64,000 bases of DNA from Spirilliplanes yamanashiensis (GCF_016863475.1 NZ_BOOY01000014.1:1-64000); one strand, 5' to 3'; numbered from the stretch's first letter, positions 8,308 to 16,837 are shown. Notes: a model not told the origin generated them from the sequence alone. A program made the numbers and translations.

Positions 8308-11132
8308 AGTCCGTCGACGAGCTGTGGCGGCTGCTGCACGAGGCGCGGCAGCTGCCGTACGGGGCGGCGCAGATCGCCCTGGTGGAGCAGGTGCTGCGGC
8401 ACGCGGACGCGGCGGGCGACCGGGAGCTGGCGTACGCCGCCCGGATCTTCGCCACGACGGCCTACGTGTACGGCGGCGAGCAGGGCAAGTCGTTCGTGAC
8501 GTTCGCCTGGCTGCTGGCCGACCACGACCGCGACCCGGCGCCGTTCCACGCGACCTGGGAGCACAACCTGCTCTGGTACTTCAAGTACATGGTCGTGGCG
8601 CTGACCAAATTCCCCGAGGTGCCGCTGAGCCGCACGTACGCGGTGCTCGACGACATGGAGCGGCGCTACCGGGAGGGCGGCCACAGCCTGCAGGCCGTGT
8701 ACAAGCACCGGTTCCTGGTGGCCCGCCACGTCGGCGACCTGGACGCGGCGGCCGGCTGGTACGAGCGGTGGCTGACGACGCCGCGCGACGACCTGTCGGA
8801 CTGCGCGGGCTGCGACCCGTCGGCGCAGGTGTCGTGGCTGGCGTTCCAGGGCCGCGACGACGAGGCGGTGGCGCTGGCCGAGCCGGTGCTGGCCGGGCGG
8901 CTGACCTGCACGGAGCAGCCGCAGGGCATCCTGATCGGGCTGCTGGAGCCGTACGTGCGCACGGGCCGCGGGGACGCGGCGGCGGACGCGCACCGGCGGG
9001 CGTACCGGCTGGTCCGCGGCAACGTGGCGGACCTGTGGGACATCGGCGACCACATCGCGTTCTGCGCGCGCACCGGCAACGAGCACCGCGGCCTGGAGAT
9101 CCTGCAGCGGCACGTGGACTGGCTGGACCGGGCGCCGTCGCCGGCGGCGGGCATGGTGTTCGCGGCGTCGGCGGCGCTGCTGCTGCGCCGCCTGGCCGCC
9201 ACCGGGCACGGGGCGGTGCCGGTGCACCGGCGGTCCGCGGGGGACACTCCGGCGGCGGAGCTGGGCGAGGAGCTGGCGGCGTACGCGACGGCGCTGGCGG
9301 CGCGCTTCGACGCCCGCAACGGCACGGGTGAGCAGGGCCGGCGGGTCGCGGAGCGGCTGGGCGCGGCGCCGTTCCCGGACGCGCTGCCGCTGTCGCCGTC
9401 GGCCCGGCGGGCGCCCGCGGCCGTGCCGGTCGCGGTCGCGGTCCCGGCCCCGGAGCCGGCGCGGGTCCCGGCGGACGCCTCGGCGGCCGAGCTGCTCGAC
9501 CTGGCCGAGCGGTACGCCGACGCCGACGCCGACGAGGCGGTCGCGGCGGTGCTGGCGGCGTTCGACGCCCGGTTCCCGGAGCCGGCGGACGCGCTGTTGG
9601 CGGCGCGGCGCACGGACGTCGCGGGCGACCAGTCGTGGCTGGCCCGGGACGCGGCGGGCGCGATGGCGGCGTGGCGGTCGGCGGCCGAGCGGTACGCGGC
9701 GGCGGGCGACGAGCGGCGCGCGCACCGCAGCCGGGCGGCGTGGGGCGTGGCGGCCTGCCTGACCGGCGACGCGGAGGCGGGCGCCGAGGCGGTGGCCGCG
9801 GACCTGGCGTACCAGCTGCGGGCCGGCGGCGAACCGGCCCGGCTGGCGGCGGCGTGGGCGCGGCAGGCGCTGGCGCTGGCGGTGACCGGCCGGGGCGATG
9901 CGGCGCTGGCGGCGTTCGGCGAGGCGGACGCGGTGGCGGCCGGGGCGGGCGACGAGCGCCTGACGGCGCGGATCGCGCTGCGCCGGGCGACCACGCTGGC
10001 GAACCTGGGCCGCGGGCCTGAGGCGGCGGAGGCGGCCGCGCCGGCGGTGGCGTTCTACCGGGCGCACGGCCCGGCGGACCGGTTCGCGGCGGCGGCGCTG
10101 GTCGTGGCGGCCGGGTCGCCGGACCCGGTGGCGGCCGTGGCGGCGGCGTCGGACGCGCTGGCGGCGGGCCCGGCGGACCGGGCGCTGGACGCGCGGCTGG
10201 CCCGGGCGCGGGCGCTGGTGGCGCAGGACCGCCCGGGCGACGCCGTGGCCGACTACGTCGAGGTGGTGGCGCTGTGCGCCGAGCGCGGGCTGGACGCGGG
10301 CGGGGCGGCGGCGCGGCACGAGCTGGCGGCCGCGTACCGGGACGCGGGGCGCCTGGTGGAGGCGGCCGAGGTGGCCGAGGAGGCGGTGACGTGGTGGACC
10401 CGGCTGGACGCCGTGCCCGCCGCGGACGACTCCCGGTTCGTGCTGGCGGGCGTGTACTCGGAGCTCGGCGAGACGGCGCAGGCGCTGGCGCTGTACGACG
10501 AGCTGGTGGGCCGGCTGGGCGGCAACGACGCGGGCCGGGGCCAGGTCGAGGAGCAGGCGGCCGAGCTGCTGTTCCGGGCGGACCGGGACGCGGACGCGGC
10601 GCGGCGGTTCGAGGCGGCGGCGCAGGCGTACGCGGCGGCGGGCGACGTGGCGGGCGAGCTGCGGGTGCTGCGCCGCCGGCTGACCGCCCTGCACTGGGCG
10701 GACGACGTGGCGGCGGCCGAGGCGGTGCTGGCGCAGGCGGTGCGGCGGCACGACGCGCTGCCGCCGGAGCTGGCCGGTGAGCCGCCGCTGGTGTGGGAGC
10801 GGGCGGTGCTGGGCCACGAGGCGGGCCGGCTGCTGATGGCGCGTGGCCGGTTCGCCGAGGCGCTGCCGTACCTGGACGGTGCGCCGGAGCGGCTGCGGTC
10901 GATCGGCGCGACGGGCGACGCGGACCGGCTGGCGGTCATGGCGGGCGAGGCGCTGCTGCGGGCTGGCCGCCCGGCGGACGCGGCGGAGCTGCTGGCGGGG
11001 GCGCTGGCCGGGCTGGGCGCGCGGGCGCCGGGGCGGGCCGGGGCGGCGGGGCTGCTCGCGGAGGCGCTGGACGAGCTGGGCCGGTTCGCGGAGGCGGCGG
11101 CGCTGCGCGCGGAGCACGGCCTGGACGACTGA
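8304..11132 (+). CDS. Large TPR-like helical protein, partner of the HSP90-like gene
   Basis: A 942-residue protein made largely of Ala/Leu/Glu-rich helical pairs in the TPR style. Examples are LYDELVGRLGGNDAGRG and the repeats around residues 400-940. The first ~330 residues are less repetitive and more Trp/Tyr-rich, with a CxxC pair (Cys167, Cys170). A disordered Ala/Pro/Val linker lies near residues 365-400. There is no signal peptide or membrane segment, so it should be cytoplasmic. The GTG at 8304 overlaps the HSP90 stop and is preceded by ggggga. By analogy with eukaryotic HSP90/TPR co-chaperones it may adapt clients to the HSP90-like protein; that is inference. Confidence 0.8.
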   Translation: MKSVDELWRLLHEARQLPYGAAQIALVEQVLRHADAAGDRELAYAARIFATTAYVYGGEQGKSFVTFAWLLADHDRDPAPFHATWEHNLLWYFKYMVVALTKFPEVPLSRTYAVLDDMERRYREGGHSLQAVYKHRFLVARHVGDLDAAAGWYERWLTTPRDDLSDCAGCDPSAQVSWLAFQGRDDEAVALAEPVLAGRLTCTEQPQGILIGLLEPYVRTGRGDAAADAHRRAYRLVRGNVADLWDIGDHIAFCARTGNEHRGLEILQRHVDWLDRAPSPAAGMVFAASAALLLRRLAATGHGAVPVHRRSAGDTPAAELGEELAAYATALAARFDARNGTGEQGRRVAERLGAAPFPDALPLSPSARRAPAAVPVAVAVPAPEPARVPADASAAELLDLAERYADADADEAVAAVLAAFDARFPEPADALLAARRTDVAGDQSWLARDAAGAMAAWRSAAERYAAAGDERRAHRSRAAWGVAACLTGDAEAGAEAVAADLAYQLRAGGEPARLAAAWARQALALAVTGRGDAALAAFGEADAVAAGAGDERLTARIALRRATTLANLGRGPEAAEAAAPAVAFYRAHGPADRFAAAALVVAAGSPDPVAAVAAASDALAAGPADRALDARLARARALVAQDRPGDAVADYVEVVALCAERGLDAGGAAARHELAAAYRDAGRLVEAAEVAEEAVTWWTRLDAVPAADDSRFVLAGVYSELGETAQALALYDELVGRLGGNDAGRGQVEEQAAELLFRADRDADAARRFEAAAQAYAAAGDVAGELRVLRRRLTALHWADDVAAAEAVLAQAVRRHDALPPELAGEPPLVWERAVLGHEAGRLLMARGRFAEALPYLDGAPERLRSIGATGDADRLAVMAGEALLRAGRPADAAELLAGALAGLGARAPGRAGAAGLLAEALDELGRFAEAAALRAEHGLDD

Positions 11133-11167
11133 TCCGTCCTACCAGCCGGGACGGTCGCCAGAACTAA

Positions 11168-11177
11168 ACGACCGTTC
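11168..11177. promoter_or_regulatory. Candidate TetR operator (AACGACCGTT) before the TetR gene
   Basis: The near-palindrome AACGACCGTT matches nine of ten bases of the perfect palindrome AACGATCGTT before the carboxyltransferase gene at 16977. It lies about 37 bp before the TetR start and roughly 25 bp upstream of a -10-like TAGAGT. This suggests autoregulation by the TetR protein. Binding is inferred, not shown. Confidence 0.5.
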
Positions 11178-11213
11178 AGTAACCAGGGTCCGACGAGGGG
11201 TTAGAGTGAGCCG

Positions 11214-11831
11214 GTGACGGTTGATCAGCAGCGGCGGACCGGTCCGCCGGCACCCCGGCGCCGGTCGCGCCGGGACGAGATCCTGCAGATCGCAGTAGGT
11301 CTGTTCGCCTCCCGCGGCTACCACGGCGTCTCCATGGACGACATCGGCTCGGCCGCCGGGGTCACCGGTCCCGCGCTGTACCACCACTTCGCCGGCAAGG
11401 AGGCGATGCTGGTCGCGGCGCTCATCCCGGTCAGCGAGAGCCTGCTGCACGGCGGCCGCGACCGCGTCGCCGCGCACCCCGACGACGCCAGCGCGGCGCT
11501 CGCCGACCTCATCGACTTCCACGTCGACTTCGCCCTGGCGAACCCGGCGGTGATCGCCCTGCACCTGCACGAGCTCGACCGGCTGCCCGAGGAGCCGCGC
11601 CGGCAGATCCGCCGCCTCCAGCGCCTCTACGTCGAGGAGTGGGTGGGCGTGCTGGCCCGGCTGCGCCCGGGGCTCGACGCGGCCGAGGCGCGGGTGCTCG
11701 CCCACGCGGCGTTCGGCCTGATGAACTCGACGCCGTTCCTGGGCGGCGAGGTCGAGCGGCGGCGCCGGGCGGCGCTGCTGCGCGAGGCCGCCGCGGCGGC
11801 GCTGACCGGGGGCGGACAGCCCGTCGCGTGA
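11214..11831 (+). CDS. TetR-family transcriptional regulator of the leucine/acyl-CoA cluster
   Basis: A 205-residue TetR/AcrR-family repressor. The N-terminal helix-turn-helix spans residues ~20-65 (FASRGYHGVSMDDIGSAAGVTGPALYHHFAGKEAML), and a C-terminal ligand domain follows. It lies 70 bp before the biotin carboxylase gene on the same strand. The family and the position next to leucine-catabolic genes suggest it senses an acyl-CoA intermediate and represses the cluster. The GTG start has no well-spaced Shine-Dalgarno; TAGAGT about six bases upstream could be a -10 box of a leaderless transcript. A candidate operator lies just upstream. Confidence 0.9.
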   Translation: MTVDQQRRTGPPAPRRRSRRDEILQIAVGLFASRGYHGVSMDDIGSAAGVTGPALYHHFAGKEAMLVAALIPVSESLLHGGRDRVAAHPDDASAALADLIDFHVDFALANPAVIALHLHELDRLPEEPRRQIRRLQRLYVEEWVGVLARLRPGLDAAEARVLAHAAFGLMNSTPFLGGEVERRRRAALLREAAAAALTGGGQPVA

Positions 11832-11901
11832 GGGTCGGCACCAACCGGACGGTAACCGGCGCGCGGGCAGTAACGTCCCCCGAAAGGGACGAGGGAGAGA
11901 A

Positions 11902-13230
11902 ATGATCGAGTCGCTGCTCATCGCCAACCGTGGGGAGATCGCCCGCCGGATCATCCGCACCGCCAAGCGGCTGGGGATCCGCGCGATCGCCGTGCACTCC
12001 GAGGCGGACGCCGGGATGCCGTTCGTGCTGGAGGCGGACGAGGCGGTGTGCGTCGGACCGGCGAACCCGGCGCAGAGCTACCGCAACACCGAGGCGATCC
12101 TGGCCGCCGCCAAGCAGACCGGCGCGCAGGCCATCCACCCCGGTTACGGGTTCCTCAGCGAGAACGCCGACTTCGCGCGCGCCGTCGAGGCCAACGGCCT
12201 GGTCTGGGTCGGCCCGAGCGCGGACGCGATCACCGCGATGGGCGACAAGATCAACGCCCGCAACCTGATGGCCGAGGCCGGCGTGCCCGTCGCGCCGGGC
12301 ACCACCGACCCGGCCGCCACCGTCGAGGCCGCGCTGGACGCCGCCGCGACGATCGGCTACCCGGTGATGGTGAAGGCCGCGGCGGGCGGCGGCGGCATGG
12401 GCATGGCCGTGGCGAACGACGAGGCCGGCCTGCGCACCGAGTACGACAAGGTGCGCGGCTTCGCCGAGCGCATGTTCGGCGACGGCTCGGTGCTCATCGA
12501 GCGCTACTTCCCGCGGGTGCGCCACGTCGAGGTGCAGATCCTCGGCCTGGCCGACGGCCGGGTGGTGGCCCTGAGCGAGCGCGAGTGCTCGGTGCAGCGG
12601 CGCAACCAGAAGCTGGTGGAGGAGGCCCCGTCGCCGGCCGTGTCGCCGGAGCTGCGCGAGCGCTTCCTGGCCGCCGCCGTGAAGGCGGGCGAGGCGGTGA
12701 ACTACCGCAACGCGGGCACCGTCGAGTGCCTGCTCGACCCGACCACGGGCGAGTTCTTCTTCCTGGAGATGAACACCCGGCTCCAGGTCGAGCACCCGAT
12801 CACCGAGATCATCCACGGCATCGACCTGGTCGAGGCGCAGCTGCGGATCGCCTCCGGCGAGGAGGTCGAGATCCCGCTGACGACCAGCGGGCACGCGATC
12901 GAGCTGCGGGTCAACGCCGAGGACCCGAAGCGGTTCCTGCCCGGCCCCGGCGCCGTGAAGACGTGGGTCGAGCCGACGGGCGAGGGCGTGCGCGTCGACT
13001 CCGGCTACGCCGAGGGCACCACGGTCACCCCGAACTACGACTCGCTGATGGCCAAGCTCATCGTCACCGGCGCCACCCGCGACGAGGCGATCGAGCGGGC
13101 GCGCGCGGCGGTTGCGGGCTTCGAGATCACCGGGCCGAAGAACAACCTGCCGTTCTTCGCCGAGCTGCTGGAGAACGCGGAGTTCCTGTCCGGCGACTAC
13201 GACACCGGCATCGTGGGCCGCATGCGATGA
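11902..13230 (+). CDS. accA1: Acyl-CoA carboxylase biotin carboxylase subunit, lacking a BCCP domain
   Basis: A 442-residue biotin carboxylase that carboxylates a biotinyl lysine using ATP and bicarbonate. The ATP-grasp glycine loop KAAAGGGGMGM lies at residues 158-168, and the catalytic stretch EMNTRLQVEH near residue 285. The gene ends right after the biotin carboxylase C domain. Actinobacterial AccA1 proteins usually continue to ~600-660 residues with a biotin-carrier domain carrying an MKM motif, and that part is absent here. The ATG at 11902 has AGGGAGAG upstream. The stop overlaps the HMG-CoA lyase start (ATGA). With the carboxyltransferase at 16977 it likely forms 3-methylcrotonyl-CoA carboxylase. 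Confidence 0.93.
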   Translation: MIESLLIANRGEIARRIIRTAKRLGIRAIAVHSEADAGMPFVLEADEAVCVGPANPAQSYRNTEAILAAAKQTGAQAIHPGYGFLSENADFARAVEANGLVWVGPSADAITAMGDKINARNLMAEAGVPVAPGTTDPAATVEAALDAAATIGYPVMVKAAAGGGGMGMAVANDEAGLRTEYDKVRGFAERMFGDGSVLIERYFPRVRHVEVQILGLADGRVVALSERECSVQRRNQKLVEEAPSPAVSPELRERFLAAAVKAGEAVNYRNAGTVECLLDPTTGEFFFLEMNTRLQVEHPITEIIHGIDLVEAQLRIASGEEVEIPLTTSGHAIELRVNAEDPKRFLPGPGAVKTWVEPTGEGVRVDSGYAEGTTVTPNYDSLMAKLIVTGATRDEAIERARAAVAGFEITGPKNNLPFFAELLENAEFLSGDYDTGIVGRMR

Positions 13231-14099
13231 GCTTCGTCAGCATCCGCGAGGTCGGCCCGCGCGACGGCCTGCAGAACGAGGACCCGGTCCCGGCGGACGC
13301 CAAGGTGCGCCTGCTGGACGCCCTGTCGGCGACCGGCGTGCGCCGGATCGAGGCGGTCTCGTTCGTGCACCCGAAGGCGATCCCGCAGATGGCGGACGCG
13401 GACGAGGTCTGGGCGCGCTCGCGCCACGACCCGGACGTGCGGTACTCCGCACTGGTGCCGAACACCCGGGGCGCGCAGCGGGCGCTCGCCGCGGGCTTCC
13501 GCGAGATCGAGGTCGTGGTCTCGGCCAGCGACACGCACAACCGGAAGAACCTGAACCGCTCGACGGACGAGTCCCTCGACGACATCGCGCAGCTGGTGCC
13601 GCTCATCCACGCCGCGGGCGGCACCGTCGAGGTGATCGTGGCGACGAGTTTCGGCTGCCCGTACGAGGGCGACGTGCCGCCCGAGCGGGTCGGGTCCATC
13701 GTGGAGCGGGTCCGCGCGGACGGCGCGGACCGCATCGCCTTCGGCGACACCACGGGCATGGGTACGCCCCGGCGGGTGCGCGACCTGCTGTCCGTGGTGA
13801 CGCCGGACCTGCTGCACTTCCACAACACCCGGGGCACCGGGCTGGCGAACATCCTGACCGCCCTGAACCTGGGCGTGACGGAGTTCGACGCGAGCGTGGG
13901 CGGCCTGGGCGGCTGCCCGTACGCGCCCGGCGCCTCGGGCAACGTGGCCACCGAGGAGGTGGTGCACATGCTGCACGACATGGGCTACGAGACCGGCATC
14001 GACCTGGACGCGCTGATCGCCGCGGCGGCACTGGCGCAGGAGATCGTCGGCCGGGAGCTGCCGTCGGGTGTGCTGAAGGCCGGCCTACGTACTCGGTGA
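13227..14099 (+). CDS. hmgL: Hydroxymethylglutaryl-CoA lyase
   Basis: A 290-residue TIM-barrel enzyme of the HMGL-like family. It cleaves 3-hydroxy-3-methylglutaryl-CoA to acetoacetate and acetyl-CoA, the last step of leucine breakdown. Visible residues are the catalytic Arg/Asp in GPRDGLQNE (residues ~10-18), the metal-binding HFHNTRG near residue 197, and the lyase signature GGLGGCPYAPGASGN near residue 230 with the active-site cysteine. It overlaps the biotin carboxylase gene by four bases, so the two are translationally coupled. There is no membrane segment; the enzyme is cytosolic. Confidence 0.94.
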   Translation: MSFVSIREVGPRDGLQNEDPVPADAKVRLLDALSATGVRRIEAVSFVHPKAIPQMADADEVWARSRHDPDVRYSALVPNTRGAQRALAAGFREIEVVVSASDTHNRKNLNRSTDESLDDIAQLVPLIHAAGGTVEVIVATSFGCPYEGDVPPERVGSIVERVRADGADRIAFGDTTGMGTPRRVRDLLSVVTPDLLHFHNTRGTGLANILTALNLGVTEFDASVGGLGGCPYAPGASGNVATEEVVHMLHDMGYETGIDLDALIAAAALAQEIVGRELPSGVLKAGLRTR

Positions 14100-14209
14100 T
14101 CATTTTTTCCGATTTGTCCGCGTGACCCCCGCGAGATCCCGTCGTTACGCATACCGAGTGGCAATTGCGGTTCATATGCCACGAAACGGTCGACAACGAG
14201 GGGCATGCG

Positions 14210-15340
14210 ATGACGAGGTCGGGGGTCGAGCGCTTCGAGCGCACGCCGTCCGCCGGCGTCGCGCCCGCCGGTGCCGCCACGCCGCCGTCACCCACCCAGG
14301 TGCCGGGCCGTGACGCGCGCCGGAGGACCCGTGGGCTCCGCTGGGGCCTGCGTACCCTCGTCGTCGGCGGTCTCGCCGGTGCAGCCTGGCTGTTCACCGG
14401 CGCGGCGGCCCACGCCGCCGACAACCCGGCGCCGGCCCCCGAGCAGGGGCTGTCCGTGGTGTCGCTCGTCAACGGCCTCGGCAACGAGGCGGACGAGCGG
14501 GACGCCACCGACGCTGCCGACACCCGCACCGTCCTGGACGGTGTGGAGCGGCTGACCGGCACCGTCGTCGGCACGAAGGCCGCCACGGGCACGGACTCGC
14601 GCAAGAACCGGCCGGCACGCCAGCCGGCCGCGACGGCGGGCCTGACCGACAGCATCACCGACCTGGTGCCGGCCTCGCCCGCACCGGTCGTCACCGACGA
14701 GGTCCTCGCCGCCACCAACGGCGTCGACGGACTCGTCAAGGTGTTGGCCGCACCCTTCCGTCTCACCGACGGGCCGGCCGGCACCCGGGGACTGCTCACG
14801 CCGTTGCCGACGACCGAGCCGATCGTCCAGAGCCTCCGCCCGTTCACGGATCTGCTGCACTCCGCGGCCGACCCGGCACAGGCGCGCCCGGACGCGGACC
14901 TCTCGGCCGTCTCCTTCGCGCCGGCCGTGCCCGCACACGCACCGGTGGTCCAGGCCCTGAGCGCCGACGGCGTTCCCGGCCTGCCGCTCGCCCCCACCGC
15001 GGACCAGGTCCGCGGCGGTGAGCACGGCACCGGCACGGCATCCCTGCTCGCCCTGCAGCGTTACGCCGCAGCGCACCTTCCCGACGGCCTCACCGCGACG
15101 GGCCAGGGCATGACAGACGCCCCGACCCGTCCGGACAACGCCCCCATGCGTGGGCACCTGGGCGCCGTCGGTGGAGCACCGGCCACCGGGTCGGGTGCTT
15201 CCTCCCCGGAGGGTGGCTCGTCCGCCACCGTTCCGTCCTCGGTCGTCGGCCATGCGGACGCCGGTTCCCGGCTGCCCGCGGCGACCAGTGTCGAGGTCCG
15301 GCGTCACGACGCCGAGGCACCGACTGTCTCACCTGACTAG
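14210..15340 (+). CDS. Secreted protein of unknown function, Ala/Pro/Thr-rich
   Basis: A 376-residue protein. An unusually long basic N-region of ~45 residues ends in DARRRTRGLRWGLRT. A hydrophobic core and a likely signal-peptidase site AAHA-AD follow near residue 70. The mature part is low in cysteine and rich in Ala, Pro, Thr and Gly, with no domain I recognise. The ATG at 14210 is chosen because GAGGGG at 14198-14203 is well placed; a TTG at 14165 is also open. It precedes the chaplin-like gene, separated by a hairpin and about 296 bp. The two may both belong to the spore or aerial surface; that is inferred from position only. Confidence 0.7.
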   Translation: MTRSGVERFERTPSAGVAPAGAATPPSPTQVPGRDARRRTRGLRWGLRTLVVGGLAGAAWLFTGAAAHAADNPAPAPEQGLSVVSLVNGLGNEADERDATDAADTRTVLDGVERLTGTVVGTKAATGTDSRKNRPARQPAATAGLTDSITDLVPASPAPVVTDEVLAATNGVDGLVKVLAAPFRLTDGPAGTRGLLTPLPTTEPIVQSLRPFTDLLHSAADPAQARPDADLSAVSFAPAVPAHAPVVQALSADGVPGLPLAPTADQVRGGEHGTGTASLLALQRYAAAHLPDGLTATGQGMTDAPTRPDNAPMRGHLGAVGGAPATGSGASSPEGGSSATVPSSVVGHADAGSRLPAATSVEVRRHDAEAPTVSPD

Positions 15341-15348
15341 TGATGTAG

Positions 15349-15373
15349 CCCGGACCGTCCGCTGACGGCCGGG
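15349..15373 (+). terminator. Hairpin after the secreted-protein gene
   Basis: CCCGGACCGTC at 15349-15359 pairs with GACGGCCGGG at 15364-15373 around a CGCT loop, with one bulged base. It starts eight bases after the stop codon at 15340. There is no T-tract, as is common in high-GC actinobacteria. The remaining intergenic sequence to 15636 is somewhat A/T-richer and probably holds the promoter of the next gene, but I see no clear -35/-10 pair. Confidence 0.6.
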
Positions 15374-15636
15374 ACCCGCCGGTGACCCCGCTTCAGCGCG
15401 GCCGCCGGGTGGTCAGTCAGTGCCGAGCGTCCGCCCGCTCTCTTTCCGGGCCGGCTCGCCGGAGTTCTTCTTCCACACATCACGTCACCGCAACGGCGCA
15501 CGTCGACAGGCGGGGTCAGGCAGTCATGCCCAGGCACCGCTGCGCCCGCAGCACGATTCCCGGGATCACCGACAACCGAATACGGATCGTTCTCAACACC
15601 AATCCTGAAACATAATCCGAAAGGCATCTTCTCCCC

Positions 15637-16746
15637 ATGAAGACTTGGGTTCGCAAGACTCTCAGCGTTGGCGTTCTGGCCGCGGGTGCCCTCCTGTTCG
15701 CTCCGGCCGCGGCGCACGCCGACGTGGACCAGGTCGCCGACGGCAACAACGGCATCCTGAACGCCACCCAGCTCGTCGCCCCGATCAACATCCCGGTCGG
15801 CGTGGCCGGCGTGGGCGTGGGCATCCTGGGCGAGGGCTCGGGCACCGGCGAGGTCACCAACTGGGGCGGCTGGAACACCGAGGACGTCACCCAGGCGTCG
15901 ACCGACAACAACGGTGTCGGCAACGGCACCCAGGCCTACCTGCCCGTCAGCATCCCGGTCGGCATCGCCGGCATCGGCGTGGGCATCCTGGGCGAGGGCC
16001 ACGGCGAGGGCTCGGTCAGCAACAACACCGAGAGCGCGCAGACCGAGAGCGTGACGCAGGCCGCCACCGACAACAACGGCATCCTGAACGCCACGCAGGC
16101 GTACCTGCCGATCAACATCCCGGTCGGCCTGGCCGGCCTGGGCGTGGGCATCCTGGGCGAGGGCCACGGCGAGGGCTCCGTCAGCAACAACACCGGTGGC
16201 AACAGCACCGAGTCGGTCGGCCAGGGCTCCTCGGACAACAACGGTGTCGCCAACGGCACGCAGGTCTACTCCCCGATCGACATCCCGGTCGGCATCGCGG
16301 GCGTCGGCCTGGGCGTCCTGGGCGAGGGCACCGGCATGGGCTCCGTCAGCAACAACACGGGCGGCGGCAACTCGGCCGAGGACGCCACCCAGGTGTCCAC
16401 GGACAACAACGGGGTCGGCAACGGCACCCAGGTCATCGCGCCGGTCGACGTGCCGGTCTGCGTCGCCGGCATCGGCATCGGCATCCTGGGCGAGGGCTCG
16501 GGCGAGGGTTCCTGCACCAACGGTGGCGGCGAGACCGACACCCCGGACGAGGAGCCGACCGAGCCGACCGACCCGACCGACCCGGGCACCGGCACCGGTG
16601 ACGGCGACGGCTACGGCGAGCAGTCCCGCAAGTCGGCCCGCAAGGCCGCCTCGCAGGAGGCCCTCCCGACCGACGCGGTGACCCAGGGCCTCAACGGCCA
16701 GGGCCTCAACCTCGGTGGGCTGGACCTGCTGAACACCCTGCGCTGA
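15637..16746 (+). CDS. Secreted protein with five chaplin-like repeats
   Basis: A 369-residue exported protein. The signal peptide spans residues 1-28 (AAAHA-D cleavage). Five repeats of 54-56 residues follow, starting near residues 37, 91, 146, 201 and 257, each with the pattern NNG-x2-N-[AG]-TQ ... P-[IV]-x-[IV]-PV ... GILGEG. Only repeat 5 has cysteines (Cys275, Cys293), 18 residues apart; this matches, from memory, the spacing of the two conserved chaplin cysteines. An acidic Pro/Thr linker and a basic tail follow. No LPXTG-type sortase motif is seen. The likely role is a hydrophobic, self-assembling surface protein. The gene lies inside the leucine cluster. Confidence 0.85.
   Translation: MKTWVRKTLSVGVLAAGALLFAPAAAHADVDQVADGNNGILNATQLVAPINIPVGVAGVGVGILGEGSGTGEVTNWGGWNTEDVTQASTDNNGVGNGTQAYLPVSIPVGIAGIGVGILGEGHGEGSVSNNTESAQTESVTQAATDNNGILNATQAYLPINIPVGLAGLGVGILGEGHGEGSVSNNTGGNSTESVGQGSSDNNGVANGTQVYSPIDIPVGIAGVGLGVLGEGTGMGSVSNNTGGGNSAEDATQVSTDNNGVGNGTQVIAPVDVPVCVAGIGIGILGEGSGEGSCTNGGGETDTPDEEPTEPTDPTDPGTGTGDGDGYGEQSRKSARKAASQEALPTDAVTQGLNGQGLNLGGLDLLNTLR
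15743..16510 (+). repeat. Five tandem ~165-bp coding repeats
   Basis: The gene above contains five direct repeats of about 162-168 bp. The most conserved segments are GACAACAACGG and the stretch encoding GxGxGILGEG. They mirror the protein repeats. Synonymous differences between units show they are not freshly duplicated. Confidence 0.85.
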
Positions 16747-16760
16747 GCAGGTAGTCCGCG

Positions 16761-16837
16761 GGACGCGGCCGGCGACGGCCGCGTCCGGCGCGGGTCACAC
16801 CGGTCCCGGGTGTGACCCACCGGCACTCCGGTGCCGG
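16761..16837 (+). terminator. Three tandem perfect hairpins
   Basis: Hairpin 1 is GGACGCGGCCG (16761-16771) with CGGCCGCGTCC (16776-16786), loop GCGA. Hairpin 2 is GGGTCACACC (16792-16801) with GGTGTGACCC (16809-16818). Hairpin 3 is CCGGCAC (16820-16826) with GTGCCGG (16831-16837). All stems are perfect. They begin 14 bp after the chaplin-like stop and isolate that gene from the carboxyltransferase promoter. Confidence 0.8.

Noticed and set aside
15743-16510. CRISPR array or insertion-sequence repeats
   Set aside because: The ~165-bp repeats are in frame and match protein repeats. There are no short identical repeats with unique spacers anywhere in the window.
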